From NCBI RefSeq assembly GCF_023701485.1, contig NZ_JAMQBK010000060.1, positions 490,914 to 554,913 on the forward strand: DNA of 64,000 nt, written 5' to 3'. Position numbers and translations under genes: made by a program. Source of the stretch: Aporhodopirellula aestuarii (GTDB lineage: Bacteria > Planctomycetota > Planctomycetia > Pirellulales > Pirellulaceae). Positions 8,587-18,056 of the stretch are shown piece by piece (position 1 is the stretch's first letter; each line of letters begins with the position of its first letter). Under the pieces are notes generated by a model. The model worked only from the letters and a program-made list of their open reading frames with translations, was not told the origin of the DNA and ran no database searches.

Positions 8587-10092
8587 ATGGTTGAGCCGCT
8601 GCCAATGCCGTCGCCCCATATCACTGCCTCAGAATCACTCCCCAAGAAGCCGGGAGTGCTGGTGATTTTCGCAACTCAAAAAGAGTCTGAGTCCGATGCG
8701 GCGTCGAAGCAGGCCGAATTGGATGCGAAAGTTCGCGGTGCGTTAGACAAATCGCTGGTCGAAACCATTGACCGACTCATCGCTTCGGGCGAGATCTCAG
8801 GTTCCGCTGGCGAAACCGTTTGCGTCGCGACGTCCCACGATCAAGCACCGATGTTGGTGGTTGCCTCGCTCGGAAGTGCTTCGCAGTTGACCCGTGGTGG
8901 TGTGGTGGATGCCTCCGCAACCGTGGTCCGCAAGCTCGCCGACAAATCGCGTGCTCAAATCACATTTTTGGTCGGTGGCGAGATCGATTCCGACGATCAT
9001 GACGCGTTGGTGGCGGGAGCTTTGACCGCGTGCGAAGGCCAGCATCTCTATCAAAGCCAACCGTCGACGTTTGTTCCCGAAAGTTTGACCTTTGTCGGCA
9101 TCAGCTCGTCTGCGGCCGAAGTAGGTGAAAAAATCGGCTCGTCGGTGAATCACACCCGCCGGTTGGTTAACGAGCCACCGACAATCATGAACCCGACCGA
9201 ATTCGCTAACCAAGCCGCCGCGATGGCCGCAGCGGAAGGTTTGACTTGTGAGATCTGGGATGAACATCGTCTCGAGTCGGAAGGTTGCCGTGCCATTTTG
9301 GCCGTCGGACGTGCATCGACCAGCCCTCCTCGGCTGGTGATTTTGAAACACAACGGCGGTGGGTCGGAACCCCCGATCGCGATCGTGGGCAAAGGGGTCA
9401 CGTTCGATAGCGGCGGTTTGTCGATCAAGCCAAGCGACGGGATGGTCGACATGAAGTGCGACATGGCAGGCGCTGCGACCGTCGTGGGAGTCATGCGGGC
9501 GATCGCGCGACTCGGCATCAAACGAAACGTGATCGGCTTGTGCGGGCTCGCCGAAAATATGATCAGCGGTGATTCCTACAAACTCGGCGACGTCATCGAG
9601 ACGCGGTCCGGCAAAACGATCGAGATCCTCAACACGGATGCCGAAGGACGCGTTGTTCTCGCCGATACTCTCGACGTCGCTGTTGAACATGGGCCTTCGG
9701 TGATCGTCGACCTGGCGACGTTGACGGGGGCGTGCATGGTCGCGCTCGGAAACGACGTTGCCGGTTTCATGACGAATAATCAGGACCTTTGCGATGAAGT
9801 CACCTCGGCAGCTCAAGTCGAGTGCGAGCCGGTGTGGCAACTGCCGATGTTCCCGCTCTACAACGACAAGGTGAAGAGCAAGGTCGCCGACATTAAGAAC
9901 GTCGGCGAAGGTCGATGGGGCGGCGCGATCACGGCAGCTAAGTTCCTCGAACACTTCGTCAAAGACACGCCATGGCTACACATCGACATCGCGGGACCCG
10001 CGTTCGTCGATTCGGCCAAGCCTTCGCGTGATGCGGGAGCAACGGGGGTAATGGTACGGTCGCTGATCCGATTTATCGGCGACAAACAGTAG
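8587..10092 (+). CDS. pepA: leucyl aminopeptidase (M17 family) PepA
   Basis: 501 residues, the standard length for cytosol aminopeptidases. The C-terminal catalytic domain holds the metal-binding and active-site signatures: VGKGVTFDSGGLSIKP (Lys and Asp ligands), DMKCDMAGA and NTDAEGRVVLADTL. The N-terminal third is the divergent macrodomain-like part. The enzyme removes N-terminal residues from peptides with two metal ions and is cytoplasmic. The start follows GAGAG by about 7 bases; ATG codon 7 is a possible alternative. No operon partner: ispH ends 171 bases upstream and a long gap follows. Confidence 0.95.
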   Translation: MVEPLPMPSPHITASESLPKKPGVLVIFATQKESESDAASKQAELDAKVRGALDKSLVETIDRLIASGEISGSAGETVCVATSHDQAPMLVVASLGSASQLTRGGVVDASATVVRKLADKSRAQITFLVGGEIDSDDHDALVAGALTACEGQHLYQSQPSTFVPESLTFVGISSSAAEVGEKIGSSVNHTRRLVNEPPTIMNPTEFANQAAAMAAAEGLTCEIWDEHRLESEGCRAILAVGRASTSPPRLVILKHNGGGSEPPIAIVGKGVTFDSGGLSIKPSDGMVDMKCDMAGAATVVGVMRAIARLGIKRNVIGLCGLAENMISGDSYKLGDVIETRSGKTIEILNTDAEGRVVLADTLDVAVEHGPSVIVDLATLTGACMVALGNDVAGFMTNNQDLCDEVTSAAQVECEPVWQLPMFPLYNDKVKSKVADIKNVGEGRWGGAITAAKFLEHFVKDTPWLHIDIAGPAFVDSAKPSRDAGATGVMVRSLIRFIGDKQ

Positions 10093-10143
10093 ACGCCGGG
10101 TTGGCAAGGATCATCACCCCTCAAGCGAACCAATCATCTCGGC

Positions 10144-10191
10144 TGATCAGACCGGGGGGAAGGCCGCGTTGGGCGCCCATGGGTCTGATCA
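10144..10191. repeat. Perfect 10-base inverted repeat downstream of pepA
   Basis: TGATCAGACC at 10144-10153 pairs exactly with GGTCTGATCA at 10182-10191 across a 28-base spacer, which itself contains the palindrome GGGCGCCC. It starts 51 bases after the pepA stop and lacks a following T run. It could stabilise the pepA mRNA end or be a binding site. Confidence 0.55.
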
Positions 10192-10489
10192 AGGCGGGAT
10201 CCGATTTCTCGCAGCCTACGAGATGAGTTAAAACACTTACCGCGCACGGGTGGTAAGTAGTCGTCCGCAGTGTTGTGCCTCCCCCCTTGTCTGACGGTTC
10301 GCGTCGTCCTAACCACATTTGCTGGGCAATTTCGAGCTCAAAGGGGCTCAAAACGCACCTGTTTTTGCGGTTTCAATTCGACTGGGGGTATGGAGTAGCC
10401 GATATTCAATCGTGGGCAGCAGGAAGGACTGAGTCGAGATTTCATACCCTCGGCAAATCCAGTGGGGTATTCCTGCGTTATTTTTAACA

Positions 10490-10544
10490 GTGTTCGGATG
10501 GTCGGCGCCTGGGGGCACAGGTTCGATCATCCGAACACGTTTTT
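10490..10544 (+). terminator. Rho-independent terminator-like hairpin
   Basis: GTGTTCGGATG (10490-10500) pairs perfectly over 11 bases with CATCCGAACAC (10528-10538), and the stem is followed by G and five Ts (10540-10544). The 27-base loop is long for an intrinsic terminator. It lies about 400 bases beyond pepA, so it could end a long pepA transcript or an unannotated small RNA in the gap. Confidence 0.5.
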
Positions 10545-10655
10545 ATATGTCATCCATGAGACGACACGCCCGTCGCGGTTTCTGTACGCGACAAAATGAC
10601 GGCAGTCTCTCTCTCAGCACGATCGATCATGTCGTCGATTTGAGTGCGTCCGGTT

Positions 10656-11210
10656 TTAGTACTGAACCTCGGTCACGCCACGGGCACCCGATGGCAGTTT
10701 CCCTGTCACGGTGATATCAGTCAGACGATATCGCCCCGGCACCCATCTTTGGCTGCTCTTGGTTGCGAACGCGGCTTGGCGAACCACCAAGGTTTCACCG
10801 ATCTCGAGCGGTTTGTCTTGATACAAAAAGTACTGCCCGTTGAGGTTCACGGTGACGTTCGGGATCGCAAAATCGGCCTCGTTCTCAATCACCACCACGT
10901 CTTCGAGAATCTGTTTTTCGCCATCGAAAGTCGGCAGCGGGCGTCGGTCTACGATGACGTTCACGGGGAGTTGGTGTTCGCTCGCTTTTCCAAAAATGAT
11001 CGCGTAGGCCGACAACGTGATCAGGGGAAACAAGCACACCGCCGCAAGGGCGAGGAACAACCCGCGCGTGGACAACTGCGCGACCGGGGCGATCGATCGA
11101 GGGCTTTCGAATACGACATCGTCACGAGTTTCCGAATCCACCGAAGGTGGTTCAGTCGAGATCGAATTTTGCGTTGCGTCGGGCTGCGGGTGGCCAGTGG
11201 ATTCGTTCAT
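10656..11210 (-). CDS. Single-pass membrane protein of unknown function
   Basis: 184 residues from the ATG at 11210 (MNESTGHPQ). About 50 hydrophilic residues are followed by one clear transmembrane segment (LFLALAAVCLFPLITLSAYAI) and then a roughly 110-residue beta-rich domain, probably outside the membrane, containing strand-like VTVNLNGQYFLYQ and ITVTGKL. The start lies 4 bases after the apbE stop codon on the same strand, so the two are likely co-transcribed and translationally linked. An upstream ATG at 11234 would overlap apbE and is less likely. No family recognised. Confidence 0.7.
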   Translation of the reverse strand: MNESTGHPQPDATQNSISTEPPSVDSETRDDVVFESPRSIAPVAQLSTRGLFLALAAVCLFPLITLSAYAIIFGKASEHQLPVNVIVDRRPLPTFDGEKQILEDVVVIENEADFAIPNVTVNLNGQYFLYQDKPLEIGETLVVRQAAFATKSSQRWVPGRYRLTDITVTGKLPSGARGVTEVQY

Positions 11211-11214
11211 GCAG

Positions 11215-12318
11215 TCATGATAGCAAGCCGTCATCTGTTTCCGCACCCTCTGGCGGATCCGCCCAATCCCATTTGCCGCACGTTTCGATAACGACATCGT
11301 CTTGGCGTTGGTTCGGCGCCACCATGATCAGGGGCAACGTTTCACCAGCGGGCGAGAACCGCTCGGTCAGGTCAGGCGAATGGTCTCCGCTTGTGGCTTG
11401 CGAAAACTGCTTCGCTTTTTCACGTCCCATCACAAACAATCCCGTCGCCAACGCGTCGGCGTCAATCGCGTTTGGAGTCACGACGCTGAGCGAGAGCAAG
11501 TCGCCGGCAGGTTGCCCCGTGCGGGGATCGATCACGTGCCCGTAACGTTTACCCCGATGGTGAAAGAATTGTTTGCCGCTGCCGCTTGTTGCCAGTGCCG
11601 CGTCACGTAGCCAAATCCCAGCTAGTCGCCGGTTGGGTTTGGTCGGATGCGATATCCCGACTTTCCAACCACGCGGCGGAAGCGAGTCAGCGGTATCTTC
11701 GGATTCGACCCCGGCGTCATCCTGTTCCTTGTCCGGTTGTGCAAACTGATCGCCTCGTGCCAACACACTGCTTTGTCCAGCGTGGATCAGGAAGTCGCGA
11801 ATGCCGGCTGATTGCAATTGATCGGCGAGTCGGTCGATCGCATCGCCTTTGCCGATCCCGCCCAAGTTGATCTGCATTGACGGCCTGGCCAGTTCCGCGG
11901 TACGACGGTCGGGATCGAGACGCAAGTGTTGGATGCCCACGTGACTCAGAGCCGTCTCGATTTCTGCAGTGGAGGGTTTGCGGCCTTCTCGGGTCGTGAA
12001 TCCCCACGCGTCGATCAGCGGACCCGCGGTGATGTCGAACGCGCCGTTCATGCATTCGCTCAGTCCGACGGCGTGTTGCAAGACCGCGAACGTGTCCGGT
12101 GAGACCGTGATGGGGCCGCGTCCGGCGGATCGATTGACCGCTGAGATTTCGCTCTTGGCATCATAGATCGTGAGCCGATCCTCGATCGCGTCGATCGATT
12201 CGAGTGCGTCGAGGACCACGTCGGCCACCGAGCGGCGGCCGATTCTTTGTTGTTCGTCACGCACCAGCACGACGAAATCGCATGCCATCGCACGGTGAGA
12301 CAATTCGAGGAGATTCAT
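11215..12318 (-). CDS. apbE: FAD:protein FMN transferase (ApbE family)
   Basis: 367 residues. ApbE hallmarks are present: an N-terminal RAMACDF strand, NLGGIGKGDAIDRLADQL (flavin-binding loop), a central LIHAGQSSVLARG, ATSGSGKQFFHHRGKRYGHV and VIDPRTGQPAG near the C-terminus. The enzyme attaches FMN from FAD covalently to a Thr/Ser of target flavoproteins in the envelope; no NqrC/RnfG-type substrate is visible here. A roughly 30-residue acidic insertion (PDKEQDDAGVESEDTADS) interrupts the middle. No signal peptide is obvious with this start. Followed 4 bases later by the one-TM gene. Confidence 0.9.
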   Translation of the reverse strand: MNLLELSHRAMACDFVVLVRDEQQRIGRRSVADVVLDALESIDAIEDRLTIYDAKSEISAVNRSAGRGPITVSPDTFAVLQHAVGLSECMNGAFDITAGPLIDAWGFTTREGRKPSTAEIETALSHVGIQHLRLDPDRRTAELARPSMQINLGGIGKGDAIDRLADQLQSAGIRDFLIHAGQSSVLARGDQFAQPDKEQDDAGVESEDTADSLPPRGWKVGISHPTKPNRRLAGIWLRDAALATSGSGKQFFHHRGKRYGHVIDPRTGQPAGDLLSLSVVTPNAIDADALATGLFVMGREKAKQFSQATSGDHSPDLTERFSPAGETLPLIMVAPNQRQDDVVIETCGKWDWADPPEGAETDDGLLS

Positions 12319-12432
12319 GTCTACCGTTGTAACGCGTTCGTTTGACTTTCACAGTCCTGGCGGACGATCGAATCCGATTCGGACCGCTCCACACGTTCGG
12401 CTTCGACGAATCGAGAACCGCGAAAGCGACGG

Positions 12433-14433
12433 TTACGATCCGTTGACGAGAAGGTGGACGATTCGGCACGCATGTCCGCGGCTCGACTCGTTCTTTCGAT
12501 CCGTTGTTTGGATCTTGATTTCGTGCGTTCCCGGTTCCAATTCGCTTTCAAGAAGTACGACCCACGGGATATGCAGACCCCGGCTCCATTTCGTGAACAG
12601 GTCCCGCGTCTTGGTCGGTCCGCCGTCGATTTGGTAAGAGATCACACCGGCGTCCGGACCTGCGGCAATGAATAGTCCGACGGCGCGGCCGTCGAACGTC
12701 ATCGAGAAAGACGCATTCGGTTTTGTCGCCACCAGCATTGGCACATTCGCAAACCCGTCACGTACCGAACCGCCGACCCCGTCGCTCGTCGGATCGCAGT
12801 CACTGACGACTTCGAATCCGTCCGCATCCTTGATCGAATCGAGGGGAACATATCGGCCGCGGTCGTAGCTAAATCGGTCGATCGGTTCCGGCATCTCGTG
12901 CGGCGTCAGCATGCTCTCGGCGGGCAGCGGAATTTCCCACGCGGTGCTGAGCAAGCGGCGGATCGTGGACGCATAGATGCGATGACCATACGGCGAAGGA
13001 TGTAGATTGACGAAATCCTTTTTCCAATCGAATTGACCGGCGTCGATCCGTTCGGTGACCTCTTTCGCCAGTTGGATCGTTGAAACACCGTAGTGGTCCG
13101 CTACCGCTTCGTGCTGCCTAATCGCCTCAGGAATCTGATCGTTGCGATAATTGGCCATGTGCCGCGGTTCGACGAAGTGCATCACGACGACATCCATGTT
13201 GGGATTGGATCGTCGTGCGTGGCGTAGGATCCCTTCCATGCCGCGGGTCATTTCGACGGGCGTCCGCATATTATGAAGGTCATTCACGGCGGCTTCTTCA
13301 AACAACAGATCAACGTCGCCGTGGCTCAGCACATCACTAGCAAACCGAAAAGCACCTGGAGTGGATCCGGTTGACGGGATTGCGGCGTCGACGAAATCGA
13401 ATTCGGTTTGAGGAAAACGTTGCTGCAGATACTCGCAGGTCAATTGACGCCATCCGTCCATCTTCGTGATCGATCCGCCGAGGAACGCGACGCGGCCGCG
13501 TTTTTCTTTCTCGAACACGGTTCGGCAATTGTCGAGCGAGCCACGCAGGACGAAATGGTCTTCGTGTGCGGATAAGTTCGCCGTGTGTCGCTCGATGAAG
13601 TCGGCAACGCGAACGGGATCAGGGTGGGGGAAGTGATGACCTCCCGATTTCTCGGTGCCCTCTGCAACGGTCATGATGTCAATTTTTCCGCCAAGTTTGC
13701 GATAACGCTCGGCGAGAATGAACGTGTTTTCTGTCGGCGGCACAATGACGTCGTTGAGTGACACAATGTGCAAAGCCGGAATCTTCGCGTCCGCGATCGG
13801 TTGCAGCCGATCGATCGGGTTGCCCTTAAATTCCAAGGCGGTTTCTTCGGTCAGCCCGTACTCTTCCAAACAGATCTGCCAAGTCTTCGGGTCGCCACGT
13901 CCGGTGCCTTTACCGCCCGGCCAACTCCTGACGTCGCAGACCGGTGTATCGCAGTAAATGCACCTGACGCGTTCTGGCCAACGTGAGGCGAAGCCATAAA
14001 CAAACAGCCCGCCGCGACTGACACCTTCTAAGGCGACTTCGCGGTTGAGCCCGTGTTCGACCATGAAATGATAAAACTTGTCCCAATGTTGCATCGCCCG
14101 TTCGCTGCCCAACATGCCGTTGGTGTCGATATGGGCGACATGAAAACCACGGTTCAGAAGAATTCGGTCGGCTTCGGCATGGAAGCTAGGAAACCGAGCC
14201 CGCCACACCCAAGGATGGCCGGGTGCGGCGACTTTCGGTTCGACGACAAATGCTCGACGACCGTCGAACTGAAATTCGTATCGGTCGAATCCGTTCCAGT
14301 TTTTTTTCTCGCCGGGCCATGATTGCGAGTCAAGGTTGACCACCTCCGCACTGGCCTGATTGGCGATCAGGCCACCCAAGCCGAGTCCGACGAAAAGTAA
14401 AGTTAGCAAAAGGGGACGCATAGGTTTCATCAA
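12433..14433 (-). CDS. Exported two-domain esterase: alpha/beta hydrolase plus SGNH hydrolase
   Basis: 666 residues with a signal peptide (LLLTLLFVGLGLGGLIANQASA). Residues 40-290 form an alpha/beta hydrolase: nucleophile elbow GVSRGG with Ser139, an Asp in SLNDVIVPP and a His in GGHHFPHPDP. Residues about 310-510 form an SGNH/GDSL-type domain: GGSIT (Ser321), an Asn in AAVNDLH and a His in LHPSPYGH. A beta-rich domain ends the protein. Both catalytic sets look intact, suggesting removal of two ester types, for instance from a polysaccharide; that is inference. Last gene of a leftward operon; its ATG overlaps the HEAT gene stop by 4 bases. Confidence 0.85.
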   Translation of the reverse strand: MMKPMRPLLLTLLFVGLGLGGLIANQASAEVVNLDSQSWPGEKKNWNGFDRYEFQFDGRRAFVVEPKVAAPGHPWVWRARFPSFHAEADRILLNRGFHVAHIDTNGMLGSERAMQHWDKFYHFMVEHGLNREVALEGVSRGGLFVYGFASRWPERVRCIYCDTPVCDVRSWPGGKGTGRGDPKTWQICLEEYGLTEETALEFKGNPIDRLQPIADAKIPALHIVSLNDVIVPPTENTFILAERYRKLGGKIDIMTVAEGTEKSGGHHFPHPDPVRVADFIERHTANLSAHEDHFVLRGSLDNCRTVFEKEKRGRVAFLGGSITKMDGWRQLTCEYLQQRFPQTEFDFVDAAIPSTGSTPGAFRFASDVLSHGDVDLLFEEAAVNDLHNMRTPVEMTRGMEGILRHARRSNPNMDVVVMHFVEPRHMANYRNDQIPEAIRQHEAVADHYGVSTIQLAKEVTERIDAGQFDWKKDFVNLHPSPYGHRIYASTIRRLLSTAWEIPLPAESMLTPHEMPEPIDRFSYDRGRYVPLDSIKDADGFEVVSDCDPTSDGVGGSVRDGFANVPMLVATKPNASFSMTFDGRAVGLFIAAGPDAGVISYQIDGGPTKTRDLFTKWSRGLHIPWVVLLESELEPGTHEIKIQTTDRKNESSRGHACRIVHLLVNGS

Positions 14434-16577
14434 TTGGGAACGGGAAGCACGATCGCATCATTTTCATTGAACACAGCTTTTCCTGGTTTCCCGTCGATGC
14501 GGTATTCGATGTGAAGCTGTTTCTTCTTTCCGGGGGCAGGGTCGCCACCGAAGTTCGAATCGTAATTCGGATTATCCAATAGGATAATCGGAAGTTTACC
14601 GACCTGCTTTTGAAGGCGAGCGGTGACATCGACGTTTTCATCCGGCGCCCCGTAGGTCGCGTGAGTGATTTCGACGTCCATCTCTTGAAGATCTAACTTC
14701 GCCAGTAGACGCTCCACCGCAGGTGTCGATTCGAGTTTCTGAGCGATCTGGAGAGCGACCGCTTGAGCTTCGTTCTCGATCGACGCCTGCTCACTCAATT
14801 CAACGGCGATCTTCAGCATCGCGACACTCGGGTAACGACTTGCTGCGTCGAGGATCAAGCGTTTCTCATCATCGCGATCGGCGATCGCGACCGCGGCGGC
14901 CGTCATCTCGTTGCGTTGCTTTTGGGGCATCCGGAATTGACGGACGATCCGGAGATAACCACGAACCGCACGAATGCGATAGACGTGGTTGGGCTGTTGC
15001 GAAATTCTCATCAATACGTCGGCGGCATCGACGGTCATCCATCCGCCGAGCAGTCGAGTGGCGGCGTTTTGGAGGTCGAGGCTACTGCTCATCGCGGCCT
15101 TCTCGATCGCGGCCAAGGCGTCGGGTCCGCCCATTTCCGCGAACGTTTCGACGATCACGAGCTGCTCATCGCGGCCGTACTTCGCCATGGCTGACTCGAG
15201 CAACGCGACACATTCCGCGTCATCACTCATTCGCACGCAGGCTGCGCGGAGTGCTTTGAGAGCCGCCGTTTTCGACGATTCGGTTACTCCGCTTTGTGTG
15301 CCCATCGCCCGCTCGATCAAAATCGGCAATTCGTCGATCGTGGCCACATTACCCAAGGCAGTCATTGCCGCGATTGCGATCGACGTGTCTTGGTTGTCGA
15401 CCGCACTGACGAGCGTATCGATGGCACTAATTCGTCTCGCCCCGATCGCTTGGATCAGGGCTTCGAGTTCAATGCCTTGAACCTTTTTGGCTCGCGAGAC
15501 GATTTCAGCGTCCACTTGTTCGTCACCTACGATGGCCAGAGCCGATTGTCCAGCCGAGGCGACGACGTCATTGCTGTCGGTGGCGGCTGCGATCAAGGCG
15601 TCGAGGCAAGTGGCGTTGCCGATGCGAGCCACAACGCCGAGGGCGGCGGTCTTGATATCGATTTGAGTATCCGTGTTGGCGGGCTTTTGAATCGTTTCGA
15701 GCATGGCGTCGAGCATCGAGGATTCCCCGCGATCACCGAGTGCGATCACATACAGGGCCGCTTGCGTTTTAGGGACCCGATCACGTGCTGCGAGTAACGC
15801 GTCCGAAACGCCGTAGCCACTGAGTTCTCGAGCTGCGGTCAGAGCGATGTAACGGATCCGTTTGTTGTCGGAGTTGAGGCTTTGCACGAGAAGATCGATG
15901 CCGTCGCGTCCGCGAGAAAGGATCGCACCGCGGGTGGCTTCAACCTTTCGCGGATTCGGCAGTTCGGTTTCGAGGACAAGATCATACAATGCGGTCGCTT
16001 CGGCGGACGATTCACTCGATGCCGTCACGGCAGCTTCGGCACATCGGATCAAACCTTCCGCGACGACAGATCGCACGTTCATGCGAGAATCAGCGAGGGC
16101 ATTTTTGAGACCATCGATGGCCGCGTTGCCGCCGATTTTTCCGAGCGACATCGCGGCTGCCTTCGCCACCAGTTCGTCTTCGCTGGCGAGTTTCTCAGTC
16201 AGAGCATCGACCGCGTCGGCGCTTCGTTTGACACCGAGCGATTGGATGACGCCGACGAGCGGCAAGCCTTCCGTAGTTGAGACCGCGTTGAGCAACGCCG
16301 TTTCGGAGGACGGATCGTCGATCGCTTCGAGGGCAATCCGTGCCCAAGAGTTCAGTTCTGGATCCGGCAGCAACGAGGCAACCGAATCGATGCAGTCCGC
16401 CGAACCGAATACGGCGAGGCGTTTGCAGGTGATCGCTTTGTCTGCCTTGGGAGTATCCTCCGAGGTCAGGATTGCAATCATTTCTGTTTCAGAGGGAATC
16501 TCGTCACTAAACGCTGCACCGGAGTGAAACGCCAGTAACAAAGCCATCAGGCAGTTTGTAAGGGGGCGGGCGAACAT
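14430..16577 (-). CDS. Exported HEAT-repeat protein
   Basis: 715 residues from the ATG at 16577, which puts a signal peptide (NCLMALLLAFHSGAAFSDE) at the N-terminus and avoids overlap with the upstream oxidoreductase gene. The body is a long run of alpha-helical HEAT/PBS-lyase-type repeats, such as SADAVDALTEKLASEDELV, NAAIDGLKNALADSR and RISAIDTLVSAVDNQD. The last 100 or so residues turn beta-like (VDVTARLQKQVGKLPIILL). No catalytic motif; probably a protein-binding scaffold. Middle gene of the oxidoreductase/HEAT/esterase operon. Confidence 0.85.
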   Translation of the reverse strand: MFARPLTNCLMALLLAFHSGAAFSDEIPSETEMIAILTSEDTPKADKAITCKRLAVFGSADCIDSVASLLPDPELNSWARIALEAIDDPSSETALLNAVSTTEGLPLVGVIQSLGVKRSADAVDALTEKLASEDELVAKAAAMSLGKIGGNAAIDGLKNALADSRMNVRSVVAEGLIRCAEAAVTASSESSAEATALYDLVLETELPNPRKVEATRGAILSRGRDGIDLLVQSLNSDNKRIRYIALTAARELSGYGVSDALLAARDRVPKTQAALYVIALGDRGESSMLDAMLETIQKPANTDTQIDIKTAALGVVARIGNATCLDALIAAATDSNDVVASAGQSALAIVGDEQVDAEIVSRAKKVQGIELEALIQAIGARRISAIDTLVSAVDNQDTSIAIAAMTALGNVATIDELPILIERAMGTQSGVTESSKTAALKALRAACVRMSDDAECVALLESAMAKYGRDEQLVIVETFAEMGGPDALAAIEKAAMSSSLDLQNAATRLLGGWMTVDAADVLMRISQQPNHVYRIRAVRGYLRIVRQFRMPQKQRNEMTAAAVAIADRDDEKRLILDAASRYPSVAMLKIAVELSEQASIENEAQAVALQIAQKLESTPAVERLLAKLDLQEMDVEITHATYGAPDENVDVTARLQKQVGKLPIILLDNPNYDSNFGGDPAPGKKKQLHIEYRIDGKPGKAVFNENDAIVLPVPN

Positions 16578-16612
16578 GATTGTGGAGCTTTTGCTAGGAG
16601 TGTGAGAGGTGT

Positions 16613-17920
16613 CTAGATCTGCCATGGTTCGCGAAAGGCTTCGCCTCGCAAACGATTCGCTTCGGCATCGTCAATGAACTCGTAGGTTGTTTGGTCGAGT
16701 TTGACTTCGCGTCCTAAATAGGCGGCGACGTTAGCGGCATGACACGTGATGTGTGCGTAGCAAGCGGCTTCCGCGTTGGCGCGCGGCTGGCTGCGGGTTT
16801 TCACACTGTCTAGGAAATCACGGACGTGGAAGGTTGCCGGATACCCGCCGATTTCTTCGACTTGACGTCCCGCCAGCAACTCCGGTGAACTGAGCACGAA
16901 TTTTCCGCTGTCTCCGGTTTCGATCCAGCCGGTGTCGCCTTCAAAGCGAACCGGGCATGATCCCAAAGGCAACCAACCGTCGTCGCGGATGACGAGTTTG
17001 ACGCCGCTGGGGTACTCGGCAACGATGCGGCCGTCCTTGGGTGCCTGATAGCTCACCGCGGCGGTCGTGTCGGCGCGGGCTGCCCATTGGCACAGGTCGA
17101 CGCAGTGGGAGCCCCACTCGAGCACGCCGCCGCCGGTTAATCCGCCGCCTTTTTCGAAATTGAATCCGTCGAGCCAAGCTTTGTTGTAAGGCCGATAGGC
17201 CGCTGGGCCGAGGTACATGTTCCAATCGACTTGCTCGATCGGCGGTAACTCTTGCTCAGGTAACCAGCCGCTCATTTTGGTTTTCATGCCGGCAGGTTGA
17301 GCGTGCACGGTGTGCAGTTTTCCCAACCTTCCGGTTCTCGCCAGCATGCAAGCGAATTCAAAGTGTGGCAGGTTTCGGCGTTGAGTTCCGGCCTGAAAAA
17401 TCACCCCGGTACGCTGCATCGTTTCGGCCAACTGCAGGCTCTGCACGATATTTTTCGTACAAGGTTTCTCGCAGTAAATGTCTTTTCCGGCGCGGGCGGC
17501 ATGGCAGGCGGCGGTCGCATGCCAGTTAGGCCCCGTCGCGATGAGTACCGAGTCGATGTCTTCACGGGCCAGCAGTTCGCGGAAGTCGCGATAGGTATCA
17601 CAATCGGAGTTGTTGTGATGGGCGTCAACGCGGCCCTTAATGCCAGTTCGTTGCGTCTCCTTAATGTCAGCGACCGCAATGAATTGAACGTCGGGCTGTT
17701 CGAGAAAACAACCGAGGTCATAGGTTCCTCGACGACCAATCCCAATTCCACCAACGGTGATTCGATCGCTAGGTGCGACAGCACCCCCTAGCCCGAGTGT
17801 GGATGCGGAGACAAAGCGAGGAATCGCGAGCGAACTCGCAGCCAAACCTGTAGAGAGTGATCGGCTAAGGAATTGACGTCGATTCGGGGGATTCATCGAC
17901 GCCGCAAGAAGTCGCGACAT
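16613..17920 (-). CDS. Tat-exported Gfo/Idh/MocA oxidoreductase
   Basis: 435 residues. A twin-arginine motif (NRRQFLSRS) and hydrophobic stretch at residues 13-40 predict Tat export. The NAD(P)-binding loop is VGGIGIGRRG and the family lysine sits in CEKPCTKN; GGGLTGGGVLEWGSHCVDLCQW is the usual mid-protein His region. The ATG at 17920 has AAGGA upstream; an ATG eight codons inside lacks one. It leads the operon containing the HEAT protein and the two-domain esterase, which suggests a shared envelope carbohydrate substrate, unidentified. Confidence 0.9.
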   Translation of the reverse strand: MSRLLAASMNPPNRRQFLSRSLSTGLAASSLAIPRFVSASTLGLGGAVAPSDRITVGGIGIGRRGTYDLGCFLEQPDVQFIAVADIKETQRTGIKGRVDAHHNNSDCDTYRDFRELLAREDIDSVLIATGPNWHATAACHAARAGKDIYCEKPCTKNIVQSLQLAETMQRTGVIFQAGTQRRNLPHFEFACMLARTGRLGKLHTVHAQPAGMKTKMSGWLPEQELPPIEQVDWNMYLGPAAYRPYNKAWLDGFNFEKGGGLTGGGVLEWGSHCVDLCQWAARADTTAAVSYQAPKDGRIVAEYPSGVKLVIRDDGWLPLGSCPVRFEGDTGWIETGDSGKFVLSSPELLAGRQVEEIGGYPATFHVRDFLDSVKTRSQPRANAEAACYAHITCHAANVAAYLGREVKLDQTTYEFIDDAEANRLRGEAFREPWQI

Positions 17921-18056
17921 GGCAGGAGTCCTTGAAGACTTTAAAGGCGGGAAGCAACGAGGCTATTGAAAGGTAGTCTATACGACTTCGTTGCCCAAAG
18001 GGGACGTACCAATGAGGTATGTGCTGGTGTGCCGCAGTGGGTTACTGGAAATGCGA

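Larger units (their letters stand above)
10093..10655. other. Intergenic region with several inverted repeats
   Basis: About 560 bases between the convergent pepA and the one-TM protein gene. I see no supported gene. It contains a 10-base perfect inverted repeat (10144-10153 with 10182-10191), a 7-base one (10235-10241 with 10252-10258) and a terminator-like hairpin at 10490-10544, listed separately. Confidence 0.6.

Noticed and set aside
7432..8619. Long minus-strand open frame of 395 codons
   Set aside because: It lies antisense to ispH, whose motifs are certain; the translation has no recognisable domain and is rich in Arg, Asp and His as expected for a shadow frame.
8797..9954. Minus-strand open frame of 385 codons
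   Set aside because: Antisense to pepA, with no motif; a shadow of high-GC coding sequence.
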